From Saccharibacillus endophyticus (GTDB taxonomy: Bacteria > Bacillota > Bacilli > Paenibacillales > Paenibacillaceae): DNA of 64,000 nt. Both the position numbers and the translations under genes were made by a program. The DNA is taken from assembly GCF_013185185.1 (NCBI RefSeq), contig NZ_JAAZWE010000003.1, positions 558,001 to 622,000 of the forward strand. The letters run 5' to 3'. Below, piece after piece: positions 1-8,586 of the stretch; the first letter of the stretch is position 1, and each line of letters opens with the position of its first letter. The notes beneath the pieces are model-generated. The model was not told the origin of the DNA, made no database searches, and saw nothing but the letters and a program-made list of their open reading frames with translations.

Positions 1-278
1 CGGAAGCTTTTGATTTTATTTTCATCGACGCGGATAAGCCCAGCAACCCGGCCTATCTGGAAGCGGCGCTTCGATTGTCGAAGCCGGGAACGGTGATCTT
101 GGCGGACAATGTGGTGCGTGGCGGCGAAGTTATTGAGGAATCGAGCGCGGATGCGAGGGTGCAGGGGATTCGCGAGTTTTTCGAACGGTTGGAAGGAGAT
201 CAGCGGATCGAATCGACAGCTTTGCAGACGGTAGGCATCAAAGGATACGACGGTTTTATGATGGGGATTGTGCGTTGA
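1..278 (+). CDS. SAM-dependent O-methyltransferase, C-terminal part (partial)
   Basis: The reading frame is open from the window edge (codons begin at base 3) to the TGA at 276-278, so the 5' part of the gene lies outside. The visible 91 residues contain FIFIDADK, then LSKPGTVILADNV, and end in GYDGFMMGIVR. This is the C-terminal half of the class I methyltransferase fold of the caffeoyl-CoA/catechol O-methyltransferase-like family, where the IDADK aspartates bind the metal and the AdoMet-proximal loop. The small-molecule substrate cannot be read from the sequence. It is convergent with the next gene and shares a terminator with it. Confidence 0.8.
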   Translation, partial: EAFDFIFIDADKPSNPAYLEAALRLSKPGTVILADNVVRGGEVIEESSADARVQGIREFFERLEGDQRIESTALQTVGIKGYDGFMMGIVR

Positions 279-310
279 TACGGGAGAATAGGCTTTGGAC
301 AGGACAGAAC

Positions 311-349
311 AAAAGCAGCGGCTCCTTTTAAGGGATGCAGCTGCTTTTT
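311..349. terminator. Bidirectional intrinsic terminator
   Basis: AAAAGCAGC at 311-319 pairs perfectly with GCTGCTTTT at 340-348. The A-run and T-run on opposite sides let it serve both the methyltransferase (+) and the cyclase-family gene (-). Confidence 0.8.
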
Positions 350-368
350 GATTATAAACGACGAAGTT

Positions 369-1106
369 TTAAGGCAGGATCGCGAACGAGCGTACCGGGA
401 ATCCCGACGCTTTTTCCGCTTTGGGCACGATATTGAAGATCACGGCGCCTTTCGGCGGAAGCAGATGCAGGTTTGTTAACAGTTCCACTTGATACGCGTC
501 CTGCTCCAGTACATAATATTCGCCGATCAGCGCACCGTTTTTCGTATAATCGGCCGCGGAATCGGTATCGAACGTCTCATGACCGACAGCCGCGATCTTG
601 CGTTCACGAAAAAGAAATTTCAGTGCTTCGAGCGACCAGCCGGGAGCATGATTGTTCCCGTCCGCATCTTTGTTTTCGAACTGTTCCTGACTGGGCCAGC
701 GTTTGCTCCAGTCGGTGCGCAGCGCGACGAAGCTGCCGGCTTCGATCGTTCCCTGCTTCGTTTCGAACTCTTCGATATCCTGCACACTCAATGAGTAATC
801 GGCATCGGCGGCAGCTTCCTCGGACTTGTCGATCACGACCAGCGGCAGCACAAGTTCTTTCAAGTCCAGTTCATCCAGATAACGTGTATCGCGCACAAAA
901 TGAATCGGGGCGTCCAGATGCGTTCCGTACTGTCCGGCAAAACTGAAGCGCTGCGCGAAAAATCCGTCTTCGTGATCGAACAGCGTTTCGAACTCGGCAG
1001 GCGCGAACGCGGCAAAATGCGGAGAGTCCGGTCCGAAGGTATGGGTCAGGTCGATCCATTGTTTTTGTTTGAGCAATTTGAGCGCGTCGAGAAGTTCGTT
1101 GGTCAT
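369..1106 (-). CDS. Cyclase/kynurenine formamidase-like metal hydrolase
   Basis: This 245-residue protein belongs to the cyclase family (PF04199), metal-dependent amidohydrolases that include bacterial kynurenine formamidase. The family's metal-binding signature is clear near residues 59-70: GQYGTHLDAPIHF, with the HxxxxxH/D ligands. A second conserved part, AVGHETFDTDSA, follows around residue 175. No kynurenine pathway genes flank it, so kynB is not assigned and the substrate is open. The start is an ATG at 1104-1106 with GAGGTGGG a few bases upstream. Confidence 0.8.
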   Translation of the reverse strand: MTNELLDALKLLKQKQWIDLTHTFGPDSPHFAAFAPAEFETLFDHEDGFFAQRFSFAGQYGTHLDAPIHFVRDTRYLDELDLKELVLPLVVIDKSEEAAADADYSLSVQDIEEFETKQGTIEAGSFVALRTDWSKRWPSQEQFENKDADGNNHAPGWSLEALKFLFRERKIAAVGHETFDTDSAADYTKNGALIGEYYVLEQDAYQVELLTNLHLLPPKGAVIFNIVPKAEKASGFPVRSFAILP

Positions 1107-1289
1107 GAATACCCACCTCTTTTTTCCTTTTTTAATGGTTTATTATAAGTGAAAACGTTTCGGGAAAACAAGCGCCAGGCTTGGCGTAAGCCTAACCGTT
1201 GGCCATATTGGGAGAATTACGGGTTTTTTCGCGCTTTGGCCTATGCTAACATGGAAATTAATGCATGGGCGGGAAGGGGGAGCGAAAAG

Positions 1290-1739
1290 ATGGAATACAA
1301 TAAAACGACTCGCGCGGTACTGGCTTTTAGCGCATTGGCCATTTTGATTTTTATTCCTTTGCGCGTCGAAATCGGATATCCGGCGATTTATTATACGGTT
1401 ATCGCTTTGATCGGAATCCGGGTCGGCTTTTTATTGATCAATGACAAGAAAAACGAAGAGCGTTTTTTCAAAAGTTGGGCACGGAAAAAGTCTTGGCCGA
1501 AGCTGCTGGTCGTCTTGACCGAAGCGTTGAAGTCCTTGGTTTTGCTGCTTCTGATTGTGATTTTCGGGCAGGTTGTCGTGAACGGAACTGACTTCGCGGG
1601 GTTGGTAAACGGAATGGCGTTAGGCGCTCGAATCGCCATTGCGGCGATGCTGGTCGCGTTCAGCGTCATCCTGGGCTTCGTTAATTTGTATGAAAAAAAC
1701 CGGAAATATGATCGGTTATACGCACAATTTCATCCGTAA
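1290..1739 (+). CDS. Small multipass membrane protein, unknown function
   Basis: This 149-residue protein has about four hydrophobic segments (near residues 10-25, 28-48, 70-95 and 108-130), separated by a basic loop rich in K/R (NDKKNEERFFKSWARKKSW). The frame extends upstream to 1149, but the ATG at 1290 is chosen because GGAAGGGGG lies 9 bases before it and translation from there begins directly before the first membrane helix. I do not recognise a family. It is followed by a strong terminator, so it is probably monocistronic. Confidence 0.65.
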   Translation: MEYNKTTRAVLAFSALAILIFIPLRVEIGYPAIYYTVIALIGIRVGFLLINDKKNEERFFKSWARKKSWPKLLVVLTEALKSLVLLLLIVIFGQVVVNGTDFAGLVNGMALGARIAIAAMLVAFSVILGFVNLYEKNRKYDRLYAQFHP

Positions 1740-1742
1740 ACG

Positions 1743-1790
1743 AAAGCACAGATCTCCCTGCGCAAGTACGCCGGGCAGCCTGTGCTTTTT
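1743..1790. terminator. Intrinsic terminator
   Basis: AAAGCACAG (1743-1751) pairs with CTGTGCTTT before a T-run, with an inner CCTGC/GCAG helix. It ends the small membrane-protein transcript. Confidence 0.75.
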
Positions 1791-1793
1791 TAC

Positions 1794-1971
1794 TTACCGA
1801 TGTTTCCAATAGGTTCGATAGACACGCGGAGCATCCAACTCCGCTCTTAAATCGCGTGCCGCTTCCGCGATCCAGAACGGATTGCGCAGCAGAGGCCGTC
1901 CGATCGCGATCAGATGCTCCGGTTGGGGAAGTCCCTCCTTTTGCCAGCGAATCGCGAGTTCGGTACAATCG
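1794..1971 (-). pseudogene. C-terminal fragment of Old Yellow Enzyme (NADH:flavin oxidoreductase, YqjM-like)
   Basis: The minus-strand frame ending at 1794 encodes about 53 residues that match the extreme C-terminus of YqjM-type ene-reductases: a helix, then HLIAIGRPLLRNPFW (the phosphate-binding GRxLLRNP strand-turn), then an alanine-rich helix and an APRVYRTYW tail. The remaining roughly 280 residues of the enzyme, including the catalytic barrel, are absent upstream. This is therefore a fossil left by a deletion, not a gene. Confidence 0.75.
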
Positions 1972-2227
1972 ATTACAAAGATAAAGCTTCGTAGTGAACA
2001 GCATGCACTTTTTGGTGAGGATGCACGCCAAAAAAGAGTCAAAAATGCCGAACTGCACGAAAGAAGTTCATGCCTGTATCGGATTTGATGTGCAATTGGA
2101 GCGTAGCAAACCGAAACTGACCCAGTATGTCATTTTGCATTTTTATGCACCCGAATATAAGATGAAAAAAAGCTGATTCGCTCATTCTAATTTTTCCCTG
2201 ACCCCCACCTAGCTCGGCCCAAGCGGA
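1972..2227. other. Non-coding stretch between fossil and M20 leader
   Basis: I see no recognisable gene here. Short frames exist (for example 1994-2176, plus strand) but have no convincing ribosome-binding site or family resemblance. The stretch is more AT-rich than its surroundings and probably represents decayed sequence next to the OYE fragment. Confidence 0.4.
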
Positions 2228-2342
2228 GGATGAACGGAGACGGAAAAGCGAAGCGCTCGCATTTGAATTTGGATTTCTACCACGGGCACCTATTCCGATC
2301 AGAGAAATCCAAATTCAACGGCGATTGCAGCCCCGTTCGTCC
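2228..2342 (+). ncRNA. Long two-tier stem-loop in the leader of the M20 peptidase gene
   Basis: A perfect 16-bp inverted repeat, TTGAATTTGGATTTCT at 2263-2278 and its complement at 2303-2318, with a 24-base loop, is nested inside a second pair, GGATGAACGG (2228-2237) with CCGTTCGTCC (2333-2342, 9/10). The structure ends 54 bases before the ATG of the peptidase. It has no T-run, so it is not a terminator. It could be a regulatory leader, an mRNA-stabilising structure or a DNA-level inverted repeat. Confidence 0.5.
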
Positions 2343-2396
2343 GCAGCGCCACCCGGCGCGCACACCATACACACACTCAACGAGGAGGAACTCCCC

Positions 2397-3656
2397 ATGC
2401 CCGGTTCTCAAAAAACAGCGATCTCCGAACAAGTTACGCAGACGCTCGACACGCTGAATCATCATGATGCCGTCCGTCGTGCTTTCGATTTTCTCAAAGC
2501 CGACAACGATCATACGACCGAGGAACAGATCGAACTGACCGAGGTTGAAGCGCCGACCTTCGAAGAAGCGGAAAAAGGCAAGCTGTTCGCCAGAAAATTG
2601 GTTGAACTGGGCATCGAAGAAGTGAAGACCGACCAAGCAGGCAATGTATTCGGCATCCGACGGGGAAGCGGGAATGGCCCCAAGTTGGTTATTTGCGCGC
2701 ATCTTGATACTGTCTTTCCGCGCGGAACCCATGTCAAAGCGCGCCGCGAAGGCAGCCGGGTCTATGCGCCGGGCATTTCCGACGACGGTCGCGGACTCGC
2801 ATCCGTGCTCACGATTGTGCGTGCATTAAACGAAGCCAAGCTGCAAACGGTCGGCGACCTGATCATCGGGGCGACCGTCGGCGAAGAAGGGCTCGGCGAT
2901 CTGCGCGGGGTCAAAACGTTATTCGCCAATCGCAGCGACATCGACGGCTTTATCTCGATCGAGCCGGGCACGCCGGATCGGATTACTTATCTGGGAGCGG
3001 GAAGCAAGCGTTACAAGATTACCTTCCAAGGCCCGGGCGGGCACAGCTTCGGCAACTTCGGCACGCCGAGCCCGATTCATGCGTTGGGCCGCGCGATCGC
3101 CAAAATTGCGGATCTCGAAGTTCCTCGCGATCCGAAAACGACGTTCAATGTGGGTTTGATCGGCGGCGGCACTTCTGTCAATACGATCGCGGAAACGGCA
3201 GAAGCCGTCATTGATATGCGTTCAACTTCGCAAGCCGAGCTGGAAAGCCTCGAAACGAAAGTGCTCACCTTGGTTCGCGAAGCGGCGGAGACGGAAAATC
3301 GGCGTTGGAGAAGGGAAGGAGCCATCACGGTTAAGCTGGAGCGCGTCGGCGATCGTCCGGCCGGTTCGCAATCGCCGGATAGCGAGATCGTGCAGACAGC
3401 TGCCGCTGCGGGTCTTGTCATGGGTTTCCGTCCGATACTTGAAGGCGCAAGCAGCACGGATTCCAACATCCCGATCCACCTCGGCATTCCGGCAGTCACG
3501 CTTGGAGGCGGCGGAGATTTCGGCGGAGCGCATACGCTGAACGAGTATTACGATCCGACGGATGCCTATCTCGGCGTGCAAAAGATTTTACTGACGGTGC
3601 TCGGCCTTACGGGTCTGCAAGATACGACCGAACCGTTACTGCCCAAGCGCGTTTAG
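2397..3656 (+). CDS. M20/M25/M40-family zinc metallopeptidase
   Basis: This 419-residue di-zinc exopeptidase is related to peptidase T and ArgE/DapE. Metal-ligand motifs appear in the expected order: ICAHLDTVFP (His-x-Asp), then GISDDGRG, GATVGEEGLGDL with the catalytic Glu-Glu, FISIEPGT, and a final GGGGDFGGAHTLNEYY histidine. A dimerisation/lid domain lies in between (GPGGHSFGNFG). It probably trims peptides or acylated amino acids in the cytoplasm; the exact substrate is not visible. The ATG at 2397 is preferred over the longer frame because GAGGAGGAA stands just before it. Confidence 0.85.
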   Translation: MPGSQKTAISEQVTQTLDTLNHHDAVRRAFDFLKADNDHTTEEQIELTEVEAPTFEEAEKGKLFARKLVELGIEEVKTDQAGNVFGIRRGSGNGPKLVICAHLDTVFPRGTHVKARREGSRVYAPGISDDGRGLASVLTIVRALNEAKLQTVGDLIIGATVGEEGLGDLRGVKTLFANRSDIDGFISIEPGTPDRITYLGAGSKRYKITFQGPGGHSFGNFGTPSPIHALGRAIAKIADLEVPRDPKTTFNVGLIGGGTSVNTIAETAEAVIDMRSTSQAELESLETKVLTLVREAAETENRRWRREGAITVKLERVGDRPAGSQSPDSEIVQTAAAAGLVMGFRPILEGASSTDSNIPIHLGIPAVTLGGGGDFGGAHTLNEYYDPTDAYLGVQKILLTVLGLTGLQDTTEPLLPKRV

Positions 3657-3666
3657 TCGAAAAAAA

Positions 3667-3699
3667 GCCGCGGAGGTGCATATCCACCTTTTCCTCGGC
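3667..3699 (-). terminator. Terminator read on the minus strand
   Basis: A hairpin built on GAGGTG/CACCTT and GCCG/CGGC is followed on the minus strand by a run of seven T. Its polarity fits the ABC-ATPase fossil at 3751, not the M20 gene. Confidence 0.55.
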
Positions 3700-3750
3700 C
3701 TATAAGGCTTGACGCTTGAACAGCAGTTGTGTCGGAAGCGGTCAATTGTC

Positions 3751-3905
3751 TCATTCGCGTACCATCTCCGTAAACAAATCTTCCAAACACGGCTCAAGCC
3801 GTTCAATCCGCCGTGCAGGCAGTCGATGCTTCGTCAGTATTCGCAAAACATCCAGCATGTCCGCCTCCGTTTGTCGGTCCAGGCTGATGATATTGTTAGA
3901 AAAGT
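3751..3905 (-). pseudogene. C-terminal fragment of an ABC transporter ATP-binding protein
   Basis: The minus strand encodes about 50 residues ending at the TGA (3751-3753). They include ISLDRQTEADMLDVLRIL and ERLEPCLEDLFTEMVRE, the typical tail of drug/antibiotic-export type ABC ATPases (xRVEPSLEDLFxxLV). No Walker A, signature or Walker B is present upstream, so most of the gene is lost. The downstream minus-strand terminator is still in place. Confidence 0.65.
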
Positions 3906-4100
3906 TCAGTGTGTTAATCTCGCTCGCCTCCTATCTCTATTATCTCTGCTGCTAGACGTAGGCTCAATGGATTGTCGCGATACTTGGGCATGCCGCAAGA
4001 AGTGTTCATTTTTCTCGTCTTCGGTTCCGTAAAATGTAGATATGGGTTGGGCTGACGGACAGGACGGACGGTTTTTTACGGAAAGCGAGGGAGTATACCA
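3906..4100. other. Upstream region of the serine hydrolase
   Basis: I see no gene here. It links the ABC-ATPase fossil to the serine hydrolase and presumably holds that gene's promoter, though I cannot point to clear -35/-10 boxes. Confidence 0.35.
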
Positions 4101-5144
4101 ATGAATTCGACGAGCGAAAATATCGAGCAAGCCGTTCGTGCATACAACGAGAACGAAGAATATGACGTACTGTTTTCCGGCGTAATCAAAGTCAGCGGCA
4201 TGGAAGATCCCTCCACAGAAGCCGCGTACGGGCATGCCAATCGGAGTGAACAGGTTGCCAATCGCGCAACTACCCGCTTCGGCATCGCGTCAGGCTGCAA
4301 AATTTTTACGGCGGTAGCGATCTGTCAACTGGTCGAGCAGGGGAAGCTTGCGTTCGATACGAAACTGAGCGAATGCAGCGACGTTTCTTTTCCGAAATTC
4401 GATCCAAGCATCACCGTACATCATCTGCTAACGCACAGCTCGGGCGTACCGGATTATTTCGACGAAGAAGTCATGGACGATTTCGAGGAACTGTGGCGCG
4501 AGCGGCCGACGTACGGAATGACCGAAGTGTCGCATTTTCTGCCTTTGTTTGCGGAACAATCGATGAAATTTGCGCCGGGCGAACGGTTTGCCTATAACAA
4601 TTCCGGCTATATTCTGCTTGGGTTGATCGTGGAAAACGTATCGGGGCTAAAGTTTCGGGATTACGTGGAGACGCACATTTTCAAAAGCTGCGGCATGACC
4701 GATTCCGGTTACTTCCGTATGGACCGACTACCGGAGCGAACGGCACTGGGCTATATCGATAGCGAAGACGGTTGGAAAACGAACATCTTCTCGCTGCCCG
4801 TCGTCGGCGGACCGGATGGCGGAGCTTTCACGACGGCAGGCGATCTCGATAAGTTCTGGAATGCGCTGCTCGGTTATCAATTATTGTCGGAATCGTTGAC
4901 GCAAAAACTGCTGTCGCCGCAGATTACGGAAGACGAAAATACGGCGTACGGTTACGGCATATGGATCGGAATGAACGGCAAACACGTACGCTGCCGCTAT
5001 ATCATGGGCTTCGACCCCGGCGTATCGATGGTCTCTCGCGTATACGCCGATTCCGGACTTCGCGTGCACGTACTGGCAAACATCGACGGAGCCGCTTGGC
5101 AAGTAGCCGCAGACGTAGGCGCAAGTATACGAGAATCAAAGTGA
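4101..5144 (+). CDS. Class C beta-lactamase-like serine hydrolase
   Basis: This 347-residue protein has the serine beta-lactamase/penicillin-binding fold (PF00144). The SxxK nucleophile motif is S64-G-C-K67 within RFGIASGCKIF, and the YxN motif is Y165-N-N167 within ERFAYNNSGYILLG. HHLLTHSSGVPDY (about 107-119) is the usual family landmark. There is no signal peptide, which suggests a cytoplasmic esterase or peptidase-like role rather than beta-lactam resistance. The ATG follows GAGGGAG by 7 bases. An element R copy follows the gene. Confidence 0.85.
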   Translation: MNSTSENIEQAVRAYNENEEYDVLFSGVIKVSGMEDPSTEAAYGHANRSEQVANRATTRFGIASGCKIFTAVAICQLVEQGKLAFDTKLSECSDVSFPKFDPSITVHHLLTHSSGVPDYFDEEVMDDFEELWRERPTYGMTEVSHFLPLFAEQSMKFAPGERFAYNNSGYILLGLIVENVSGLKFRDYVETHIFKSCGMTDSGYFRMDRLPERTALGYIDSEDGWKTNIFSLPVVGGPDGGAFTTAGDLDKFWNALLGYQLLSESLTQKLLSPQITEDENTAYGYGIWIGMNGKHVRCRYIMGFDPGVSMVSRVYADSGLRVHVLANIDGAAWQVAADVGASIRESK

Positions 5145-5216
5145 ATTTGATTATTCGCATACGCAGTCATTCTGACTGAACATCTAAAACCTCCCCCTCT
5201 TCATATAAGCGAAAAA

Positions 5217-5496
5217 AAGAAGCTGATCTGACGATCAGCTTCTTCGTGTCGAGAAAATCAAACGTAACCGGAAGCGAGAAGACGGAGAGAGAAATTCAGT
5301 GAAAAATGCCTTTGAACTCGGAAAATTCCTTATAAAAATTCCAATCCATCTTTCCGAGTGAGACAGCGTTTTGTGAAGCATTTCGAAGAAATGCACTTCG
5401 GAAGCATACGCTGGCAATTTCTCTCGCAGTCTTCTCGCTTCCCCCGCACACGTAACTTTCTCGACATCCTAAAGCTGATCGTCAGATCAGCTCTTT
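5217..5496 (+). repeat. Dispersed long inverted repeat, copy R1
   Basis: This element has outer arms GAAGCGAGAAGACGGAGAG / rc(GCAGTCTTCTCGCTTC) ending in AGAGAAATT and AATTTCTCT. The core runs from GCCTTTGAACTCGGAAA to TTTCCGAGTGAGACAGCG with a central TATAAAAATTCCAATC loop. Both ends carry the same 8-base hairpin stem AGCTGATC (5221-5240 and 5473-5492), with loops TGAC and GTCA that are themselves complementary, so the whole roughly 280 bp is one imperfect palindrome. A 40-bp insert with GCATTTCGAAGAAATGC lies in the right half. Confidence 0.85.
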
Positions 5497-6720
5497 TCTG
5501 TTTTTCAAATACCGATACAGCACGACCCCGCAAACGGCGCTGAGCGCGGCGCACAACCCGATAAACCCGTACCCCGCTTGAAGTCCGCGCAGCAGTCCGA
5601 CGGAGGAGTCCGCGCCGAAAGCGCTTTTTACCCCTTCAATAACCGCCCCGATGATATAGTTCCCGATTACGCTCCCCACGCCCATCAAGGTGACGGTGAA
5701 CGTAATCGCCGTATCGCTGCCGTGCGGATAACGCCGGGCGATAAACGCCATCACCGTCGGATAGATCATCGCGATCCCGATCCCCGCTGCCGCGAACAAG
5801 AATGCGAATTTCTCGCCGCCCAAGATCGCGCCGAACGTACAAATCGCGGAAGCCGCAGCGAAAATAATGAGCGACAACGTGAACCCGATCCGATCCGTCA
5901 ACGCGCCCAGCAGCAGACGAGCCAACGCGAAGCAGAGGAAGAACGCCGATAGCAGACCGGAAGCGGACACGGTCGTCCAGCCGTACGCTTTCTCCAAAAA
6001 GTTGACCAGCCAGCCGCCGACGGCAAGCTCGGACACGACGCCGAACGACAGGATCAGAACCATGAGCCAGATCGCCGGATCCTGCATCAGCTTTTTGAAC
6101 GGCAGTCGGTCTTCGTGCGCGATATCGTCGCCGGGAAAACGGCTTTTGAGCGCGGTCAGAATCGGCAGCACGCACAGCGACAGCATAATCAGATACATTC
6201 CGCGCCAATCGAGCGTCCAGCCGAAGATCGTCACGGACATCAGACCCGTAGCGATCAGCGGAGCGACGGTCGAGCTGAAGCCATAGAAGAAGTGGGACAG
6301 ATTCATCATCATGCCCGTGTTTTTCACGAAGATCCGCGCGCCGAGAATCGCCAGCGCGATCTCCAGCATTCCGTTGCCGATGTACATCAGGAAGTAGGAA
6401 GAGGAGAACACGCCGTAGCTTTGCGATAACGCGATAAGCACGCCGGATAAAACCATCGAGCCGAACGCGATTATGCTGACGGATTTAATGCCCCATTTGC
6501 GGACGAGTATGGCGGTGAACGAACAGGCGATGAGGTAGCCGAGCGCGTTCAGCGACAACAACGTGCCTAATTGGCCTTCGTTCAGGTTAAAGTCGAACTG
6601 GATACGCGGAATCGCGGGCCCTTTGATATTTTCCGAAAAGCCGAATACGATAAAGCCGAGGAAAATCGTGATCAATTGCCACATATAGATGCGGTCGATA
6701 CCGCCGAGGCGTTTTTTCAT
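5482..6720 (-). CDS. MFS transporter (FucP/sugar-permease-like)
   Basis: This 412-residue protein has twelve predicted membrane helices. After helix 2 it carries the MFS loop motif in the variant RKWGIKSV, and the central loop (about 190-205) contains a charged DDIAHEDRLPF stretch. Overall it resembles the fucose/glucose-permease-type MFS branch often found next to ROK regulators. The gene begins 38 bases after the ROK regulator and on the same strand, so the two are likely co-transcribed and the regulator may sense the transported sugar. The stop lies inside the right hairpin of repeat R1. Confidence 0.75.
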   Translation of the reverse strand: MKKRLGGIDRIYMWQLITIFLGFIVFGFSENIKGPAIPRIQFDFNLNEGQLGTLLSLNALGYLIACSFTAILVRKWGIKSVSIIAFGSMVLSGVLIALSQSYGVFSSSYFLMYIGNGMLEIALAILGARIFVKNTGMMMNLSHFFYGFSSTVAPLIATGLMSVTIFGWTLDWRGMYLIMLSLCVLPILTALKSRFPGDDIAHEDRLPFKKLMQDPAIWLMVLILSFGVVSELAVGGWLVNFLEKAYGWTTVSASGLLSAFFLCFALARLLLGALTDRIGFTLSLIIFAAASAICTFGAILGGEKFAFLFAAAGIGIAMIYPTVMAFIARRYPHGSDTAITFTVTLMGVGSVIGNYIIGAVIEGVKSAFGADSSVGLLRGLQAGYGFIGLCAALSAVCGVVLYRYLKNRKELI

Positions 6721-6758
6721 GCGAGAGTAATTCCTTTCCGGGACGTAAAATAAAGTCG

Positions 6759-7793
6759 TTAAAGCTTGTCATTCCGTTGAAGGCGATAAGTCAGGCTTTC
6801 GAGCGTCGAGGCAGTCAGGCCGGACATGTATTCAAGGCGAGTATCGGCTTGCACAATCAGCTCCGGCATATGCTGCTCCGGAATCGTGCGCAGACACCCG
6901 GCTCGAAGCGCGGCTTCCAGCGAAAGGTCGACCGCATCGCCTGTAACCGCAATCGATGCCGGGTTGAAAATGGCGATGATCGAGGTGAGCGTCTGAACGG
7001 CAATCGCCAAGAATCCGTCCGGCGTCCGAAGCTTCGTTATTTGTTCTTCGCGTGTCAGTCCGGCAAACGGCAGATAGGAGACTTCGCCGCCGAAATCGGT
7101 ATACCCGTTCAAGATCCGTCCGCCCGAAATGAAGCCTGCTCCGGGAAAATGCCCGCGCGGAAAAGTCACGACGGCAAAAGGACGTTCTTCCTCGAACTGC
7201 TGCTGGCGGTACATTCCGTAGACGGTCAGATTCATATCGTTGCCGATCGTCGTGTCGAGGCCGTATTCGGCTTGCAGTCTCGGTCCTAATGACTTGCCCG
7301 CAAGACCTTTCGTATCGCAGATTCCGATGACGCCTTCGTGAGCGACGCCGGGAATGCCGATGCCGATCGCGCGAACGCCGTCGAGCGTTTGCAGCTTGTT
7401 GCCGATCCAATCCGACAAGAAATCATCATCCAGCACGTCCTCGACGATGAAGCTTTCTTCGTCGGAATGTTCTCCCGCCAGATTGGCGACCGCGGTTTGC
7501 AAAGAATCGATACCGTTTTTGGATCGGACGATCACGCACAGCACCCTCGCGTAATCGGCGTTGAACCGGTACAGTTTGGCAGGTCGCCCGCCGCCGGAAG
7601 GTTCCGCGTCATGCTCGAATACTTCGCCGCCGGCGGTCAATTCGTTCAAAATGGTCCCGCAGGTGGCGATGCTCAAATTCGTCATTGCGGCAAGCGAAGC
7701 TTTGGTAGCTGATCCGGTCGCTTTCAGAGCCTGTTTGATGATCTCGACATTAAGTTGCTTGACCTGAGCCGAATTGAAAGAAGAGGGAATCAT
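6759..7793 (-). CDS. ROK-family transcriptional regulator
   Basis: This 344-residue protein has an N-terminal winged helix (about 10-70: VKQLNVEIIKQAL...NLSIATCGTILNEL) followed by a ROK domain. Sugar-binding features are IGIGIPGVAH, an EYGLDTTIGNDMNLTVYG stretch, and FGGEVSYLPF in place of the usual ExGH. The canonical ROK zinc motif CxCGxxGCxE is not present, so this is a divergent member. It precedes the MFS gene in the same direction and probably controls it and itself in response to a sugar. Confidence 0.8.
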   Translation of the reverse strand: MIPSSFNSAQVKQLNVEIIKQALKATGSATKASLAAMTNLSIATCGTILNELTAGGEVFEHDAEPSGGGRPAKLYRFNADYARVLCVIVRSKNGIDSLQTAVANLAGEHSDEESFIVEDVLDDDFLSDWIGNKLQTLDGVRAIGIGIPGVAHEGVIGICDTKGLAGKSLGPRLQAEYGLDTTIGNDMNLTVYGMYRQQQFEEERPFAVVTFPRGHFPGAGFISGGRILNGYTDFGGEVSYLPFAGLTREEQITKLRTPDGFLAIAVQTLTSIIAIFNPASIAVTGDAVDLSLEAALRAGCLRTIPEQHMPELIVQADTRLEYMSGLTASTLESLTYRLQRNDKL

Positions 7794-7925
7794 AAGGGGA
7801 TATAACGCCTCCTATGCAGAAGCCGAAGCTTCATCATATTCTCGAACACTTTTTAAAACCCTTTTAATAAATGAAATATAGCCTATGTCATCCGGACTGT
7901 CAACGCTAAAAAATAAGCAGCAAAA

Positions 7926-7960
7926 AGCCCGTCAGCATCGCGAACCGCGGCTGACAGGCT
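7926..7960 (-). terminator. Terminator of the adaA-alkA-ogt operon
   Basis: On the minus strand AGCCTGTCAGC pairs with GCTGACGGGCT around a 13-base loop and is followed by a T-rich run. It lies just after the ogt stop codon. Confidence 0.8.
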
Positions 7961-7985
7961 GGAGATTGGATTCGAAACAAGACAC

Positions 7986-8570
7986 TTACTCGGCAAAACG
8001 CGCTTCGTGCCGCAACAGCCATTCTTTGCGCCAAAGTCCGCCCGCATATCCGGTCAGCTTTCCGCCGGAACCGATGATGCGGTGACAAGGCAGTACGATG
8101 CTGAGCTTGTTGCGGCCGTTAGCCGAACCGACTGCTCGGACAGCCCGCTCGCTGCCCACGGCAATCGCCAGATCTTTATACGAGCTTGAAGCGGCGTAAG
8201 GGACAGCGGCGAGCTCGGTCCACACGGACCGTTGAAAAGCCGTTCCGTAAAAGGCGTAAGGAAAGTCGAAGCTGCGCCGCTCGCCGCTGAAATATTCGAC
8301 AAGCTGGCGACGGCAAATCCTCAGAGCTTCGGGAATATCCGATTCTGAAACGTTCTGATCGTTCTCGTATGCAAAGGCGTCGGGGAACGGATTGACCGCA
8401 GGCCAGCCTTCGGGCATTGCCGTGTCGCTGAACAAGATGGATAACACAGCCTCGTTCGTTCCTTCGATGATCAGTTCGCCCAATGGAGACGGATAGAGCA
8501 GTCGGTAGATCGCGCAAGTTTTCGGCGATACCGTCGACAAGGCGGGGTGCGGGATCGATGGGGTATTCAT
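7986..8570 (-). CDS. ogt: Methylated-DNA--protein-cysteine S-methyltransferase
   Basis: This protein removes O6-alkyl groups from guanine by transferring them irreversibly to its own cysteine. The 194 residues end with the diagnostic active site VLPCHRIIG, acceptor C162, preceded by the helix-turn-helix/arginine-finger part (SERAVRAVGSANGRN) and followed by GKLTGYAGGLWRKEWLL. Length and order are normal for Ogt/AdaB. It is the last gene of the adaA-alkA-ogt operon, 16 bases after alkA, and starts after AGGAGG. Confidence 0.93.
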   Translation of the reverse strand: MNTPSIPHPALSTVSPKTCAIYRLLYPSPLGELIIEGTNEAVLSILFSDTAMPEGWPAVNPFPDAFAYENDQNVSESDIPEALRICRRQLVEYFSGERRSFDFPYAFYGTAFQRSVWTELAAVPYAASSSYKDLAIAVGSERAVRAVGSANGRNKLSIVLPCHRIIGSGGKLTGYAGGLWRKEWLLRHEARFAE

Positions 8571-8586
8571 GGTGAAATTCCTCCTG

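Noticed and set aside
4101..5144. True beta-lactamase resistance gene
   Set aside because: No signal peptide, and the YNN motif is typical of esterase/peptidase-like relatives rather than AmpC.
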